Shown here: positions 1-8,911 of the stretch, piece after piece
Layout of the letters: each line of letters begins with the position of its first letter
How positions within the stretch are numbered: position 1 is the stretch's first letter
Made by a program: the position numbers and the translations under genes
The notes under the pieces: model-generated
Database searches by the model: none
What the model was told of the DNA's origin: nothing
Seen by the model: only the letters and a program-made list of their open reading frames with translations
Assembly: GCF_030818655.1 (NCBI RefSeq)
Contig: NZ_JAUTAN010000001.1
Span: 806,001-870,000, forward strand
Source: Nocardioides zeae
GTDB taxonomy: Bacteria > Actinomycetota > Actinomycetes > Propionibacteriales > Nocardioidaceae
Length of the DNA stretch: 64,000 bases
Direction of reading: 5' to 3'

Positions 1-140
1 CCCGAGGCGCTGGCCCCGCTGCCCCCGTCGCCCCCGTCGCCGTCACCCATCCCGAGGGCGCCGCACCCGCTGAGCAGCAGCGGGAGGGCGACGGCCGCTC
101 CGAGGGAGCGGCGGACGAGGGGGGAGCGTCGAGTGGCCAT
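1..140 (-). CDS. Lipoprotein N-terminus, probable zinc ABC transporter binding protein (partial)
   Basis: Only the first 46 codons are in the window; the gene runs off its left edge. The start is the ATG read down from 140. The N-terminus has several Arg, a hydrophobic core and a lipobox (LLLSGC, Cys about residue 26), then a Gly/Asp/Ser-rich linker, so it is an exported lipoprotein anchored through that Cys. The Zur-like palindrome just upstream at 162-176 suggests a ZnuA/AdcA-type zinc-binding protein. The lipoprotein signal is seen directly; the zinc function is inferred from the site alone, because the binding domain lies outside the window. It is divergent from glyS. Confidence 0.6.
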   Translation of the reverse strand, partial: MATRRSPLVRRSLGAAVALPLLLSGCGALGMGDGDGGDGGSGASAS

Positions 141-147
141 GAGAGCG

Positions 148-176
148 ATTCTCAAGAGCGATGAGAATGCTTGTCA
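148..176. promoter_or_regulatory. Zur-type operator
   Basis: TGAGAATGCTTGTCA at 162-176 fits the actinobacterial Zur pattern TGANAAT...NTTNTCA. It overlaps a second inverted repeat, ATTCTCA (148-154) with TGAGAAT (162-168). It lies 22 bases upstream of the lipoprotein start, where a zinc-sensing repressor would block transcription. The match was made by eye. Confidence 0.5.
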
Positions 177-298
177 ACTCGCCGTCCCTGTGACGTCGGA
201 CCCCGGGGGGCCCGACCGTCGACGTCCGCTCCTCGATAGCCTGCTCCGAGCAGCCGGCAGCCAGCCGGCGTCCCGTCCCCACAGCAGGAGCAGCACTC

Positions 299-1696
299 GT
301 GGCCAAGCCGCCCGCAACCACCGTCGACCACGTCGTCTCCCTCGCGAAGCGCCGAGGTTTCGTCTACCCCTGCGGGGAGATCTACGGCGGCACCCGCTCG
401 GCCTGGGACTACGGCCCGCTGGGCGTGGAGCTCAAGGACAACATCAAGCGCCAGTGGTGGAAGGCGATGGTGCAGGGCCGCGAGGACGTCGTCGGTCTCG
501 ACTCGAGCGTCATCCTCCCGCGCCAGACCTGGGAGGCCTCGGGCCACGTCGCCACGTTCAGCGACCCGCTGACGGAGTGCCAGTCGTGCCACAAGCGCTA
601 CCGGGCCGACCACCTGCAGGAGGCGTACGCCGAGAAGAAGGGCCTCGACGACCCCGACGCGGTCCCGATGTCGGACGTCGTCTGCGCCAACTGCGGCACG
701 CGCGGCGCCTGGACCGAGCCGAAGCAGTTCTCCGGCCTGATGAAGACCCACCTCGGTGTGGTCGAGGACGAGTCCGGCCTGCACTACCTCCGCCCCGAGA
801 CGGCCCAGGGCATCTTCCTCAACTTCGCCAACGTGGTGACCTCGAGCCGCAAGAAGCCGCCCTTCGGCATCGCCCAGATCGGCAAGAGCTTCCGCAACGA
901 GATCACGCCCGGCAACTTCATCTTCCGCACGCGCGAGTTCGAGCAGATGGAGATGGAGTTCTTCGTCAAGCCGGGCGAGGACGAGGAGTGGCACCAGTAC
1001 TGGATCGACGAGCGCACGCGGTGGTACACGGACCTCGGCATCGACCCGGCGAACCTGCGCCACTACGAGCACGCGAAGGAGAAGCTGTCGCACTACTCGA
1101 AGCGCACCGTCGACATCGAGTACCGCTTCGGTTTCGCGGGCTCGGAGTGGGGTGAGCTCGAGGGTGTGGCCAACCGCACCGACTTCGACCTCTCGACCCA
1201 CGCGCAGCACTCGGGCCAGGACCTGTCGTACTTCGACCAGGCCGCCAACGAGCGCTACACGCCGTACGTCATCGAGCCGGCAGCGGGCCTGTCGCGCAGC
1301 CTCATGACGTTCCTCGTGGACGCCTACACCGAGGACGAGGCGCCCAACACGAAGGGCGGCGTCGACAAGAGGGTCGTGCTGCGCCTCGACCCGCGTCTCG
1401 CGCCGGTCAAGGTCGCGGTGCTGCCGCTCAGCCGCAACGCCGACCTGTCCCCGAAGGCCAAGGCCCTCGCGGCCGACCTGCGGCGCAACTGGAACGTCGA
1501 GTTCGACGACGCCGGCGCCATCGGTCGCCGCTACCGCCGCCAGGACGAGATCGGCACGCCGTACTGCGTGACGGTCGACTTCGACACCCCCGAGGACAAC
1601 GCGGTGACGGTGCGCGAGCGCGACACGATGTCGCAGGAGCGCGTCAGCCTCGACGGCGTCGTGTCCTACTTCGCGGAGCGCCTCGCCGGCGCCTGA
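299..1696 (+). CDS. glyS: Glycine--tRNA ligase
   Basis: Class II aminoacyl-tRNA synthetase of the single-chain alpha2 type, 465 aa, which charges tRNA-Gly with glycine in the cytoplasm. Visible marks: a Cys4 zinc knuckle inserted near residues 94-132 (CQSC and CANC), class II motif 2 around residue 198 (FRNE) and motif 3 (GLSRSLM) in the catalytic core, then a C-terminal anticodon-binding domain. The length is normal for the bacterial/eukaryotic-type enzyme. It starts at GTG 299, about 8 bases after a GCAGGAG ribosome site. It is divergent from the lipoprotein at 1-140. Nothing is missing. Confidence 0.97.
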   Translation: MAKPPATTVDHVVSLAKRRGFVYPCGEIYGGTRSAWDYGPLGVELKDNIKRQWWKAMVQGREDVVGLDSSVILPRQTWEASGHVATFSDPLTECQSCHKRYRADHLQEAYAEKKGLDDPDAVPMSDVVCANCGTRGAWTEPKQFSGLMKTHLGVVEDESGLHYLRPETAQGIFLNFANVVTSSRKKPPFGIAQIGKSFRNEITPGNFIFRTREFEQMEMEFFVKPGEDEEWHQYWIDERTRWYTDLGIDPANLRHYEHAKEKLSHYSKRTVDIEYRFGFAGSEWGELEGVANRTDFDLSTHAQHSGQDLSYFDQAANERYTPYVIEPAAGLSRSLMTFLVDAYTEDEAPNTKGGVDKRVVLRLDPRLAPVKVAVLPLSRNADLSPKAKALAADLRRNWNVEFDDAGAIGRRYRRQDEIGTPYCVTVDFDTPEDNAVTVRERDTMSQERVSLDGVVSYFAERLAGA

Positions 1697-1708
1697 CCCG
1701 CGGACCTG

Positions 1709-1794
1709 CGTCGAGGTGGGTCGAACGGCGCGGCGTAGGCGTCGAGGTGGGTCGAACGGCGCGGCGTAGGCGTCGAGGTGGGTCGAACGGCGCG
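1709..1794 (+). repeat. 31-bp tandem repeat, 2.8 copies
   Basis: The unit begins CGTCGAGGTGGGTCGAACGG and repeats exactly every 31 bases at 1709, 1740 and 1771 (the last copy is cut short at 1794). It directly follows glyS and ends at the earliest possible start of the next gene. The same unit, reverse-complemented, recurs after that gene at 2472-2563. Confidence 0.9.
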
Positions 1795-1808
1795 TGCACA
1801 ATGACCGC

Positions 1809-2471
1809 ATGATGCGCTCTCGGCCCGCGCTCCTCGCCGCCGTCCTCACCGCGGGCCCGGCGCTGGCACTGGCGGGCTGCGGCGGCTCGGACGGGTCGGA
1901 CGGTGCCGACGGACCGGAGGGCGCGGGCGGCGACGGTGGGTCCACCGTCGCCGTACCGCCGCCCTCGGCACCGACCTCCGCTGCGCCCGCGCTGCCGGAC
2001 GGCGTGACGACCACCGCCGCGGGCACCGAGCTCGGGCTGGGGGAGCAGGCCACCGTCGCGTGGCAGGTCGGCGCCGACCGACAGGCGGTGGTCGACCTGA
2101 CGGTGGTGGGCGTGCAGCCCGCGCCCCTCGAGCTCTTCGACGGCTGGCTGCTCAACGGCGTGGCGGACGAGGTCGCGCCGTACTTCGTCACCTATGCCGT
2201 GGAGAACGTCGGCGACGACGACCTCGCGGCGGCGGCGATGCCACTGTTCCTCGGGTACGGCGCGGAGGGCGCCCTCGTCGCCGCTTCGGGCTTCGCCGCG
2301 ACGTTCGAGCCGTGCCCCAGCACCCCGCTGCCGATCCCGTTCGAGCCGGGTGCCGCCACGGAGGGGTGCCTGGTGTACCTGGCTCCCAGCGACCAGCCGG
2401 TCACGGCTGTCGCCTTCCAGGCCACCGGCGACGTGGCGCCGGTGACCTGGGGCGCCGTCGCGCCGCGCTGA
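1809..2471 (+). CDS. Putative lipoprotein, immunoglobulin-like fold suspected
   Basis: 220 aa. An N-terminal signal with lipobox LAGC (Cys about residue 23 from ATG 1809) is followed by a Ser/Gly/Asp-rich linker, then a domain of alternating beta-type segments (around LTVVGVQPAP and YFVTYAVENVG) that resembles the DUF4352 kind of secreted Ig-like domain. Two Cys further on (in FEPCPS and TEGCLVY) could pair. ATG 1809 or 1812 fits the signal peptide better than the in-frame GTG at 1794, which lies in the upstream repeat. No partner gene gives a function. The gene is bracketed by inverted copies of a tandem repeat. Confidence 0.75.
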   Translation: MMRSRPALLAAVLTAGPALALAGCGGSDGSDGADGPEGAGGDGGSTVAVPPPSAPTSAAPALPDGVTTTAAGTELGLGEQATVAWQVGADRQAVVDLTVVGVQPAPLELFDGWLLNGVADEVAPYFVTYAVENVGDDDLAAAAMPLFLGYGAEGALVAASGFAATFEPCPSTPLPIPFEPGAATEGCLVYLAPSDQPVTAVAFQATGDVAPVTWGAVAPR

Positions 2472-2563
2472 CCGCGGCCGTCCGACCCAACTCGACGCGT
2501 ACGCCGCGGCCGTTCGACCCAACTCGACGCGTACGCCGCGGCCGCCCGACCCATCTCGACACG
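2472..2563 (-). repeat. 32-bp tandem repeat, 2.9 copies, inverted relative to 1709-1794
   Basis: Units start at 2472, 2504 and 2536 (period 32) and share the core CCGACCCAACTCGAC or a close variant. Read on the minus strand they are nearly the unit found at 1709-1794, with one indel and two changes. The array begins at the base after the lipoprotein stop codon. Confidence 0.9.
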
Positions 2564-2603
2564 ACGATTCCGTGCCGCGCCAGGTCACGAGGACAATGGC
2601 GGG

Positions 2604-3773
2604 ATGAGCACTGCGACGATCCCGGCCGGCACGGTGAGCCTCCCCGGCCCGCTGCACCTCGGTCCGCTCGTCGTCGACGTCCCCGTCGTGCTGGCGCCGA
2701 TGGCGGGCATCACGAACGCGGCGTACCGGCGGCTCTGCGCCGAGCAGGGCGCGGGCCTCTACGTCTGCGAGATGATCACCAGCCGCGGCCTCGTCGAGGG
2801 CGACGCGACGACCCGGCGCATGCTGGTCTTCGACGAGCTGGAGTCGACGCGCTCGGTGCAGCTCTACGGCACCGACCCCACCTACGTCGGGCAGGCGACC
2901 AGGATCCTCTGCGAGGAGTACGGCGTCGCCCACGTCGACCTCAACTTCGGGTGCCCCGTGCCCAAGGTGACGCGCAAGGGTGGCGGCGGCGCGTTGCCGT
3001 GGAAGCGCGGGCTGCTCGAGGAGATCCTCACCGCCGCGGTGCGCGCGGCGGAGCCGTTCGGCGTGCCCGTGACGATGAAGACCCGCAAGGGCATCGACGC
3101 GGACCGGCTGACCTACCTCGATGCCGGCCGGATCGCCCAGGAGGCCGGCTGCGCCGCGATCGCGCTGCACGGGCGCACCGTCGCCCAGGCCTACTCGGGC
3201 GTCGCGGACTGGGACGCGATCGCCGCCCTGGTCGACGCCGTGGACATCCCGGTGCTCGGCAACGGCGACATCTGGGAGGCCGGGGACGCGGTGCGGATGG
3301 TCGAGCACACCGGCGCCGCGGGGGTCGTCGTGGGCCGCGGCTGCCTCGGGCGCCCCTGGCTGTTCCGGGACCTGGCCGCCGTCTTCTCCGGCGAGCACGT
3401 GCAGGTCCTCCCGACGCTCGGCGAGGTCGCGGCCATCATGCGCCGCCACGCCGAGCTGCTCGTCGAGCACGTCGGCGACGAGCTGCACGGCTGCAAGGAG
3501 TTCCGCAAGCACGTCTCGTGGTACCTGAAGGGCTTCCCGGCCGGGGGCGAGCTGCGCCGCGCCCTGGCCCTCGCCGCCTCCCTCGCCGAGCTCGACGAGC
3601 TGCTCGCGCAGCTCGACCCCGCCGCGCCGTACCCCGTCTCCGAGCTCGGCGCCCCGCGCGGCCGCCAGGGCTCGCCCCGGGAGCGCGTCGTGCTGCCGGA
3701 GGGCTGGCTCGACGACACCGACGGACGTGACCTGTGCCTCGCCGAGGACGCGGGGGAGACCTCCGGGGGCTGA
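2604..3773 (+). CDS. dusB: tRNA-dihydrouridine synthase
   Basis: FMN-dependent reductase that converts particular uridines of the tRNA D-loop to dihydrouridine. 389 aa, a TIM barrel with the family start APMAGITN at residues 31-38 and the catalytic cysteine in NFGCP (Cys117), followed by a Lys/Gly-rich phosphate-binding stretch and VGRGCLGRPW, which binds the FMN phosphate. The C-terminal helical tRNA-binding domain follows. ATG 2604 is 40 bases after the repeat array. DusB is the usual single Dus of actinobacteria; I did not separate it from DusA or DusC by alignment. Confidence 0.95.
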   Translation: MSTATIPAGTVSLPGPLHLGPLVVDVPVVLAPMAGITNAAYRRLCAEQGAGLYVCEMITSRGLVEGDATTRRMLVFDELESTRSVQLYGTDPTYVGQATRILCEEYGVAHVDLNFGCPVPKVTRKGGGGALPWKRGLLEEILTAAVRAAEPFGVPVTMKTRKGIDADRLTYLDAGRIAQEAGCAAIALHGRTVAQAYSGVADWDAIAALVDAVDIPVLGNGDIWEAGDAVRMVEHTGAAGVVVGRGCLGRPWLFRDLAAVFSGEHVQVLPTLGEVAAIMRRHAELLVEHVGDELHGCKEFRKHVSWYLKGFPAGGELRRALALAASLAELDELLAQLDPAAPYPVSELGAPRGRQGSPRERVVLPEGWLDDTDGRDLCLAEDAGETSGG

Positions 3774-3957
3774 CGCGCCCGGCGTCGGTCCGCGCAGGTC
3801 ACGGCCCGTCCTGGCACCGCCCCGCCGCTCCGGGGGCCGGGCCCGACCTGGGGACGCGCTCTTGCCCACCCCCGGGGTGGGTGTGCTCTACTCGTCGGCG
3901 GCTCGGCACGACCTGCGGGGCCACATCCCCCTGCCGGCAACCGAAGGAATCAGCGCA

Positions 3958-5076
3958 GTGGCCGAACCCAGCCACCAGCGGGACGACCGTCTCGCCCCGA
4001 CGAACGACCTCCCCGAGTCCACCGATCCGACCCCCGTCGCCGCCGAGCGCGAGCCTGCCTCGGGCCGCCGCGCCGTCCGTGCGGCCTCGGTCCCCGGCCG
4101 CGTGCGCGCCCTGGTGCGCGAGGCCCGCGGCGCCGTGCGGGGCGCCCCCCGCCGTGTCGTCGTCGCCGGACCCCTCGCCACGCTCGCGACCGTCGGCGTC
4201 GTCGCCGTGGGCGTCGGCTTCACCGACGCCGACCCCGCGCCCGCCACGACCGCGTCGGCCCTGACCGAGATCTCCGACGTCGCCACCGCCCTCGAGGAGC
4301 GGGAGGCGGCGACGAGCCGCTCGGTCGACCGCGCCGCGCTGGCCCAGCAGCAGGCCGCCGCCTCCGTCCAGGAGCAGTACGACGCGTGGCGCGCCTCCGT
4401 CGACACCCTCGCCACGCAGCGGGCGGCGGCCCAGGCCGCGGCCGAGCAGCGCGCGGCCGAGGAGGCCGCCACCGCGGAGGCCGTGGCCGCCGCGGACACG
4501 ACCCGCTGGGCGACGACGGACCTCAACCTGCACACGACGGCGTCGCCGTCCGCCGAGGTCGTCGGGCTCCTCGAGGAGGGCGCGGAGGTGCTCGTCACCG
4601 GCCGCACCGCCAACGGTCGTGAGGAGGTCGTCCAGGACGGCGCCTCGCGCTGGGTCACGGCCGGCTACCTCGACAGCGAGGAGCCCGCCGCGGCAGGTCC
4701 CGGCGGGTCCGCCGCCGCTCGGGCCACCGGCGGCGAGTGCACCACCAGCTCGACCCCGTCGAGCGTCTCGGCCAACATCGCCGCGCTCCACGAGTCCGTG
4801 TGCGCGGCCTACCCCGAGGTGACGTCCTACGGCGGTTGGCGTGGCGACGGCGACCACGGTCGCGGCCTCGCCCTCGACATCATGGTGCGGGGCGACCTCG
4901 GCTGGGAGATCGCGGAGTACGTCCGCGCGAACTACACCCAGTGGGACGTCAACTACGTGATCTACGAGCAGAAGATCTGGTCGGTGGACCGCTCGAGCGA
5001 GGGCTGGCGGCCGATGGAGGACCGCGGCTCCGACACGGCGAACCACTACGACCATGTGCACGTCAGCGTCTACTGA
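3958..5076 (+). CDS. Membrane-anchored SH3 / peptidase-like cell wall protein
   Basis: 372 aa. A charged cytoplasmic N-terminus is followed by one membrane helix (about residues 67-88), an Ala/Glu/Gln-rich coiled coil (about 103-175), a bacterial SH3 domain (WATTDLNLHTT... to AGYLDSE) and a C-terminal domain with His and Asp in HGRGLALDIM and a terminal HYDHVHVSVY. That last domain resembles the ARB_07466 C-terminal family found on actinobacterial exported proteins, with an M15-peptidase-like His/Asp arrangement. It probably binds or trims peptidoglycan outside the cell. GTG 3958 is preferred because GAAGGA sits 8 bases ahead; a longer reading would overlap dusB. Confidence 0.82.
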   Translation: MAEPSHQRDDRLAPTNDLPESTDPTPVAAEREPASGRRAVRAASVPGRVRALVREARGAVRGAPRRVVVAGPLATLATVGVVAVGVGFTDADPAPATTASALTEISDVATALEEREAATSRSVDRAALAQQQAAASVQEQYDAWRASVDTLATQRAAAQAAAEQRAAEEAATAEAVAAADTTRWATTDLNLHTTASPSAEVVGLLEEGAEVLVTGRTANGREEVVQDGASRWVTAGYLDSEEPAAAGPGGSAAARATGGECTTSSTPSSVSANIAALHESVCAAYPEVTSYGGWRGDGDHGRGLALDIMVRGDLGWEIAEYVRANYTQWDVNYVIYEQKIWSVDRSSEGWRPMEDRGSDTANHYDHVHVSVY

Positions 5077-5137
5077 CCGACGCTGACCCACGTCGGTCGG
5101 CGCCGAGCCCCGCGGGCGTCGTAGGGTCGGGCGGGTC

Positions 5138-6478
5138 ATGACGACCCGACCCGACCCCGCCCCCACGGCCGACGCGCACGCCGCCGCGGCGTACGACGAC
5201 GCGGACCGCGAGCGCTACCTGCCGGAGCCGCCCAAGCGGGTCGACGCCCCACAGCGGGCGCCGTTCGAGCGTGACCGGGCGCGTGTGGTGCACGCGGCCT
5301 CGACGCGGCGCCTCGCGGCGAAGACGCAGGTGATGGGTCCGCAGACCGACGACTTCGTGCGGAACCGGCTCACCCACAGCCTCGAGGTGGCGCAGGTGGC
5401 CCGGGACCTGGCACGGGCGATCGGCACCCACCCCGACGTCGCGGAGACCGCCGCGCTCGCCCACGACCTCGGCCACCCGCCCTTCGGGCACAACGGCGAG
5501 GCGGTGCTCGCCGAGCTGGCGGCGCCGTGCGGCGGCTTCGAGGGCAATGCGCAGACCCTGCGCCTGCTCACACGGCTCGAGGCGAAGACGTTCGCGCCCG
5601 ACGGCACGTCGGTCGGGCTCAACCTGACCCGGGCCACGCTCGACGCCTGCACGAAGTACCCGTGGGACCGCGCCTCCGCGCCCGCCCCCCGGGGCGTGCA
5701 CGGCGACGGCTCGCCGCGGTTGGTCGTGAAGTTCGGGGTGTACGACGACGACCGTCCCACCTTCGACTGGCTGCGTCGTGGCGTGCCGGCGACGGCGCCC
5801 CGCCGGCAGTGCGTCGAGGCACAGGTGATGGACCTCGCCGACGACGTGGCCTACTCGGTGCACGACGTCGAGGACGGGGTCGCCGCGGGTCGCATCGACC
5901 TCACCGCGCTCGACCGGCACCGCGAGGGCGTGTGGCAGACGGTGCGGGAGTGGTACGCGCCCGGCGTCGACGACGACACGCTCGACGCGGTGCTCGCCGG
6001 GCTCCGGGCGGTCGGCTCGTGGCCGACCGCGCCGTACGACGGCACGCGCCGCTCGCAGGCCGCGCTCAAGAACCTCACCAGCGACCTCGTGGGGCGCTTC
6101 TGCGGGGCCGTGCAGACGGCGACGTTCGCGGCGCTCGACGGCGACGTGCCCGTGCGGCACTCGGCGGACCTCGTGGTGCCCGAGCGCACCGGTCTGGAGA
6201 TCACGGTGCTCAAGGGCATCGCTGCGCACCTCGTCATGCGCACCGACGACCGGATCGCGCTCATGGGGCGCCAGCGCGAGCTGCTGGCCGAGCTCATGGC
6301 GGAGCTGCTGCGCCGCGGGCCGGACGCGCTGGAGCCCGCCTTCGCGGAGGACTGGAAGGCCGCGGCCGACGACGCCGCGCGGCTCCGCGTGGTCGTCGAC
6401 CAGGTGGCGTCGCTCACCGACGGCAGCGCCGTCGCCTGGTGGGGACGACTGGCCGGCGGGCACGGCACGTCCGCGTAG
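5138..6478 (+). CDS. dgt: Deoxyguanosinetriphosphate triphosphohydrolase-like protein
   Basis: 446 aa HD-domain enzyme that releases triphosphate from dNTPs, so it tunes the nucleotide pool. The metal-binding HD set is visible: His80 in RLTHSLEV, the pair His109-Asp110 in ALAHDLGHPPFGHNG, and a later Asp in VMDLADDVAYSVHD. ATG 5138 follows a TAGGGT -10-like box by 10 bases, so the message may be nearly leaderless. dnaG follows after 10 bases, the usual actinobacterial arrangement that joins nucleotide supply with replication priming. Confidence 0.95.
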   Translation: MTTRPDPAPTADAHAAAAYDDADRERYLPEPPKRVDAPQRAPFERDRARVVHAASTRRLAAKTQVMGPQTDDFVRNRLTHSLEVAQVARDLARAIGTHPDVAETAALAHDLGHPPFGHNGEAVLAELAAPCGGFEGNAQTLRLLTRLEAKTFAPDGTSVGLNLTRATLDACTKYPWDRASAPAPRGVHGDGSPRLVVKFGVYDDDRPTFDWLRRGVPATAPRRQCVEAQVMDLADDVAYSVHDVEDGVAAGRIDLTALDRHREGVWQTVREWYAPGVDDDTLDAVLAGLRAVGSWPTAPYDGTRRSQAALKNLTSDLVGRFCGAVQTATFAALDGDVPVRHSADLVVPERTGLEITVLKGIAAHLVMRTDDRIALMGRQRELLAELMAELLRRGPDALEPAFAEDWKAAADDAARLRVVVDQVASLTDGSAVAWWGRLAGGHGTSA

Positions 6479-6488
6479 ACTCCGCGAC

Positions 6489-8384
6489 GTGGCGGGCAAG
6501 ATCAAGGACTCCAGCATCCAGGAGGTCCGCGAGAGGGCTCGCATCGACGAGGTCGTGGGCGACTACGTCATGCTGCGCAACGCGGGCGGGGGCTCCATGA
6601 AGGGGCTCTGCCCCTTCCACGACGAGAAGTCGCCGTCGTTCAACGTCACGCCCGCCCGCCAGTTCTGCCACTGCTTCGGCTGCGGCAAGGGCGGTGACGT
6701 CATCTGGTTCCTCCAGGAGCACGACGGGCTCGGCTTCGTCGAGGCGGTCGAGCGGCTGGCCGAGCGGTTCGGGGTGCGGCTCGAGCGCGAGGAGGGCGGC
6801 GAGCGTGACCAGCCGGGCTCCCGGGGCCCCCAGCGCAGCCGCCTCGTCGAGGTCAACCGGGTGGCGCAGGAGTTCTACGCCGAGCAGCTCGCCACGCCCG
6901 CGGCCGTCGAGGCGCGGCGGTTCCTCGCGGAGCGCGGCTTCGACCAGGCGGCGGCCGCGCACTTCGGCCTCGGCTTCGCACCGCGGGACGGCGAGGCGGC
7001 GACCCGGCACCTGCAGGGGCGGGGCTTCACCACCGACGAGGCCGTGGCGGCCGGGGTGACCGCGGTGGGCCGCTCGGCCTACGACCGCTTCCGCGGTCGC
7101 CTGCTCTGGCCCATCCGCGACTCCTCGAACAGCACGATCGGCTTCGGTGCGCGGCGACTGTTCGACGACGACCGGATCGAGGCGAAGTACCTCAACACCC
7201 CCGAGACGACGCTCTACAAGAAGAGCCAGGTGCTCTACGGCATCGACCTCGCCCGCCGCGACATCGGGCGCCTCTCGCAGGCGGTCATCGTCGAGGGCTA
7301 CACCGACGTGATGGCCTGCCACCTCGCCGGCATCACCACCGCCGTCGCGACCTGCGGCACCGCCTTCGGCGACGACCACGCGCGGGTGCTGCGGCGCTTC
7401 ATGCTCGACCACGACGAGTTCCGCGGCGAGGTGGTGTTCACCTTCGACGGCGACGAGGCGGGCCAGAAGGCCGCCGAGCGCGCCTTCGCGGGCGACCAGA
7501 ACTTCGCGTCGCAGACGTACGTCGCGGTGGAGCCGAGCGGCATGGACCCGTGCGACCTCCGGCTGGCCCAGGGCGACGAGGCCGTGCGGGAGCTCATCGC
7601 CCGGCGCGTGCCGCTCTACCGCTTCGTGCTGGCGCGCATCCTGGCGCGCTTCGACCTCGACCGCGCCGACAGCCGGATCGACGCGCTGCGCGAGGCGGCC
7701 AAGCTGGTCACGAGCGTGCGCGACCGGTCGAAGGTGGAGGCGTTCACGCGGGAGCTCGCCCAGATGATCGGGGTCGAGGTCGACGAGGCCCGCGCCGAGG
7801 TGCGCCGCGCCCTCGCCCGCGGCCCCCAGAAGGCGCCCGAGCGTGCCGCTCCCCAGCACCGCACCGAGGAGGCGGCGCCGCCGCAGGCCCCGAAGCGGCA
7901 GCTGCCCCCGCTGCGCGACCCCCGGTTCGCCATCGAGCGCGAGACGCTGAAGCTCGTCGTGCAGCACCCGGGCTCGGTCGGTCGCACGATCGACGACGTG
8001 GACGCGGACGACTTCACGCACCCGACGTACCGGAGCGTCTGGCAGCTCACCGCCGACGCCGGCGGGGTGACCGCCGGGAGCGCCGACCCGGCGTGGGTGG
8101 CGCGGCTGCGGGACGCGACGACGGACGAGGTCGTCGGCCGGGCCCTGGGGGAGCTGGCGACGGAGCCGCTCGTCGGCAATGCGAGCCCCGACCCGGCGTA
8201 CGTCAACGCCCACGTCTACCGCCTGCAGGAGCTGACGGTGCAGCGGCGCATCGCGGACCTGAAGTCGAGGCTGCAGCGCACGAACCCCGTGGACGCGGCC
8301 GACGACTACAACCGGATGTTCGGTGACCTCATGGTCCTGGAGCAGCAGCGCCGCACCCTGCGCGAGCGCGCCATCGGCGGGTGA
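6489..8384 (+). CDS. dnaG: DNA primase
   Basis: 631 aa. It makes RNA primers at the replication fork. The order is a CHC2 zinc finger with C41, H44, C62 and C65 (CPFH...CHCFGC), the RNA polymerase domain, a TOPRIM domain with VIVEGYTDVM (catalytic Glu) and the acidic TFDGDEAG, a Pro/Gln/Arg linker near residues 450-475, and the C-terminal helicase-binding helices. The GTG at 6489 lies 7 bases after TAGACT (6476-6481), which overlaps the dgt stop, so a leaderless transcript is plausible in addition to read-through from dgt. Confidence 0.97.
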   Translation: MAGKIKDSSIQEVRERARIDEVVGDYVMLRNAGGGSMKGLCPFHDEKSPSFNVTPARQFCHCFGCGKGGDVIWFLQEHDGLGFVEAVERLAERFGVRLEREEGGERDQPGSRGPQRSRLVEVNRVAQEFYAEQLATPAAVEARRFLAERGFDQAAAAHFGLGFAPRDGEAATRHLQGRGFTTDEAVAAGVTAVGRSAYDRFRGRLLWPIRDSSNSTIGFGARRLFDDDRIEAKYLNTPETTLYKKSQVLYGIDLARRDIGRLSQAVIVEGYTDVMACHLAGITTAVATCGTAFGDDHARVLRRFMLDHDEFRGEVVFTFDGDEAGQKAAERAFAGDQNFASQTYVAVEPSGMDPCDLRLAQGDEAVRELIARRVPLYRFVLARILARFDLDRADSRIDALREAAKLVTSVRDRSKVEAFTRELAQMIGVEVDEARAEVRRALARGPQKAPERAAPQHRTEEAAPPQAPKRQLPPLRDPRFAIERETLKLVVQHPGSVGRTIDDVDADDFTHPTYRSVWQLTADAGGVTAGSADPAWVARLRDATTDEVVGRALGELATEPLVGNASPDPAYVNAHVYRLQELTVQRRIADLKSRLQRTNPVDAADDYNRMFGDLMVLEQQRRTLRERAIGG

Positions 8385-8391
8385 CGCGGGC

Positions 8392-8880
8392 GTGGTCGGA
8401 CTGTCCCGCTCGCGCCGGTCACCCAGCGGCGGCCGCGTGCTCGCCGCGGCCGGCGGCGTCGTGGCCGACCGGGACGCGCTGCACCTGCCGGGGGAGCACG
8501 CGACGCCCGCGCGGGTGCCGTGGGAGCGCGTCGACGCCGCCGAGTGGGACGCGGACGCCGGCACGCTGACCGTCACCGAGGTGGCCCCCGACGTCGCGGC
8601 CGCGCCACGGCACGTCGTCGTGGTCGACGAGGCCGATCCGCGCGCCCGGGACCGCCTGCTGCAGGTGGTGCGGGAGCGCGTCACCGCCTCCGTCGTGCTG
8701 CAGCGTCACGTGCGGGTCGTGGGCCGGGCCGGCCTGCACGTCGTCGCGCGCCGGCCGCCGGGTGGGGGAGCGCTCGCCTGGGGCTTCCGCTTCGACGTGG
8801 GGATCGACCCGAACGACCCCGCCGTACGCCGCGTCGCCGCCGACGCCCTCGCCCGCGCGCGCGACGACGTGGGCGCCTGA
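8392..8880 (+). CDS. Conserved actinobacterial protein downstream of dnaG
   Basis: 162 aa from GTG 8392, seven bases after the dnaG stop. A longer in-frame reading would overlap dnaG. The sequence alternates beta-type stretches (GGVVADRDALHLP, VPWERVDAAEWD, LTVTEV, HVVVVDE) with an Arg-rich helix, rather like a small PH-type fold, and ends WGFRFDVGIDPNDP then a helix. There is no signal peptide and no membrane segment. The position in the dgt-dnaG operon suggests co-expression. I do not recognise a function. Confidence 0.75.
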   Translation: MVGLSRSRRSPSGGRVLAAAGGVVADRDALHLPGEHATPARVPWERVDAAEWDADAGTLTVTEVAPDVAAAPRHVVVVDEADPRARDRLLQVVRERVTASVVLQRHVRVVGRAGLHVVARRPPGGGALAWGFRFDVGIDPNDPAVRRVAADALARARDDVGA

Positions 8881-8911
8881 CGCGAGGGGTCCGCGGCATC
8901 GGCGCGCCGGG

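Noticed and set aside
152..2191. Long open frames opposite glyS and other genes
   Set aside because: They are antisense by-products of third-position GC bias, with Arg/Ala/Gly-rich nonsense and no family motifs.
1709..2563. CRISPR array
   Set aside because: The units repeat without unique spacers and have no cas genes nearby; they are plain tandem repeats.
3774..3957. c-di-AMP riboswitch ahead of the SH3/peptidase gene
   Set aside because: Such riboswitches are common before wall hydrolases in actinobacteria, but the conserved core (the GGGGTGAATC-type and CCGAACCCGTCAGC-type blocks) is not present in this gap.
3727..3957. Longer N-terminus of the SH3/peptidase gene overlapping dusB
   Set aside because: The extra residues are Arg/Pro/Gly low-complexity, and GTG 3958 has a good ribosome site.
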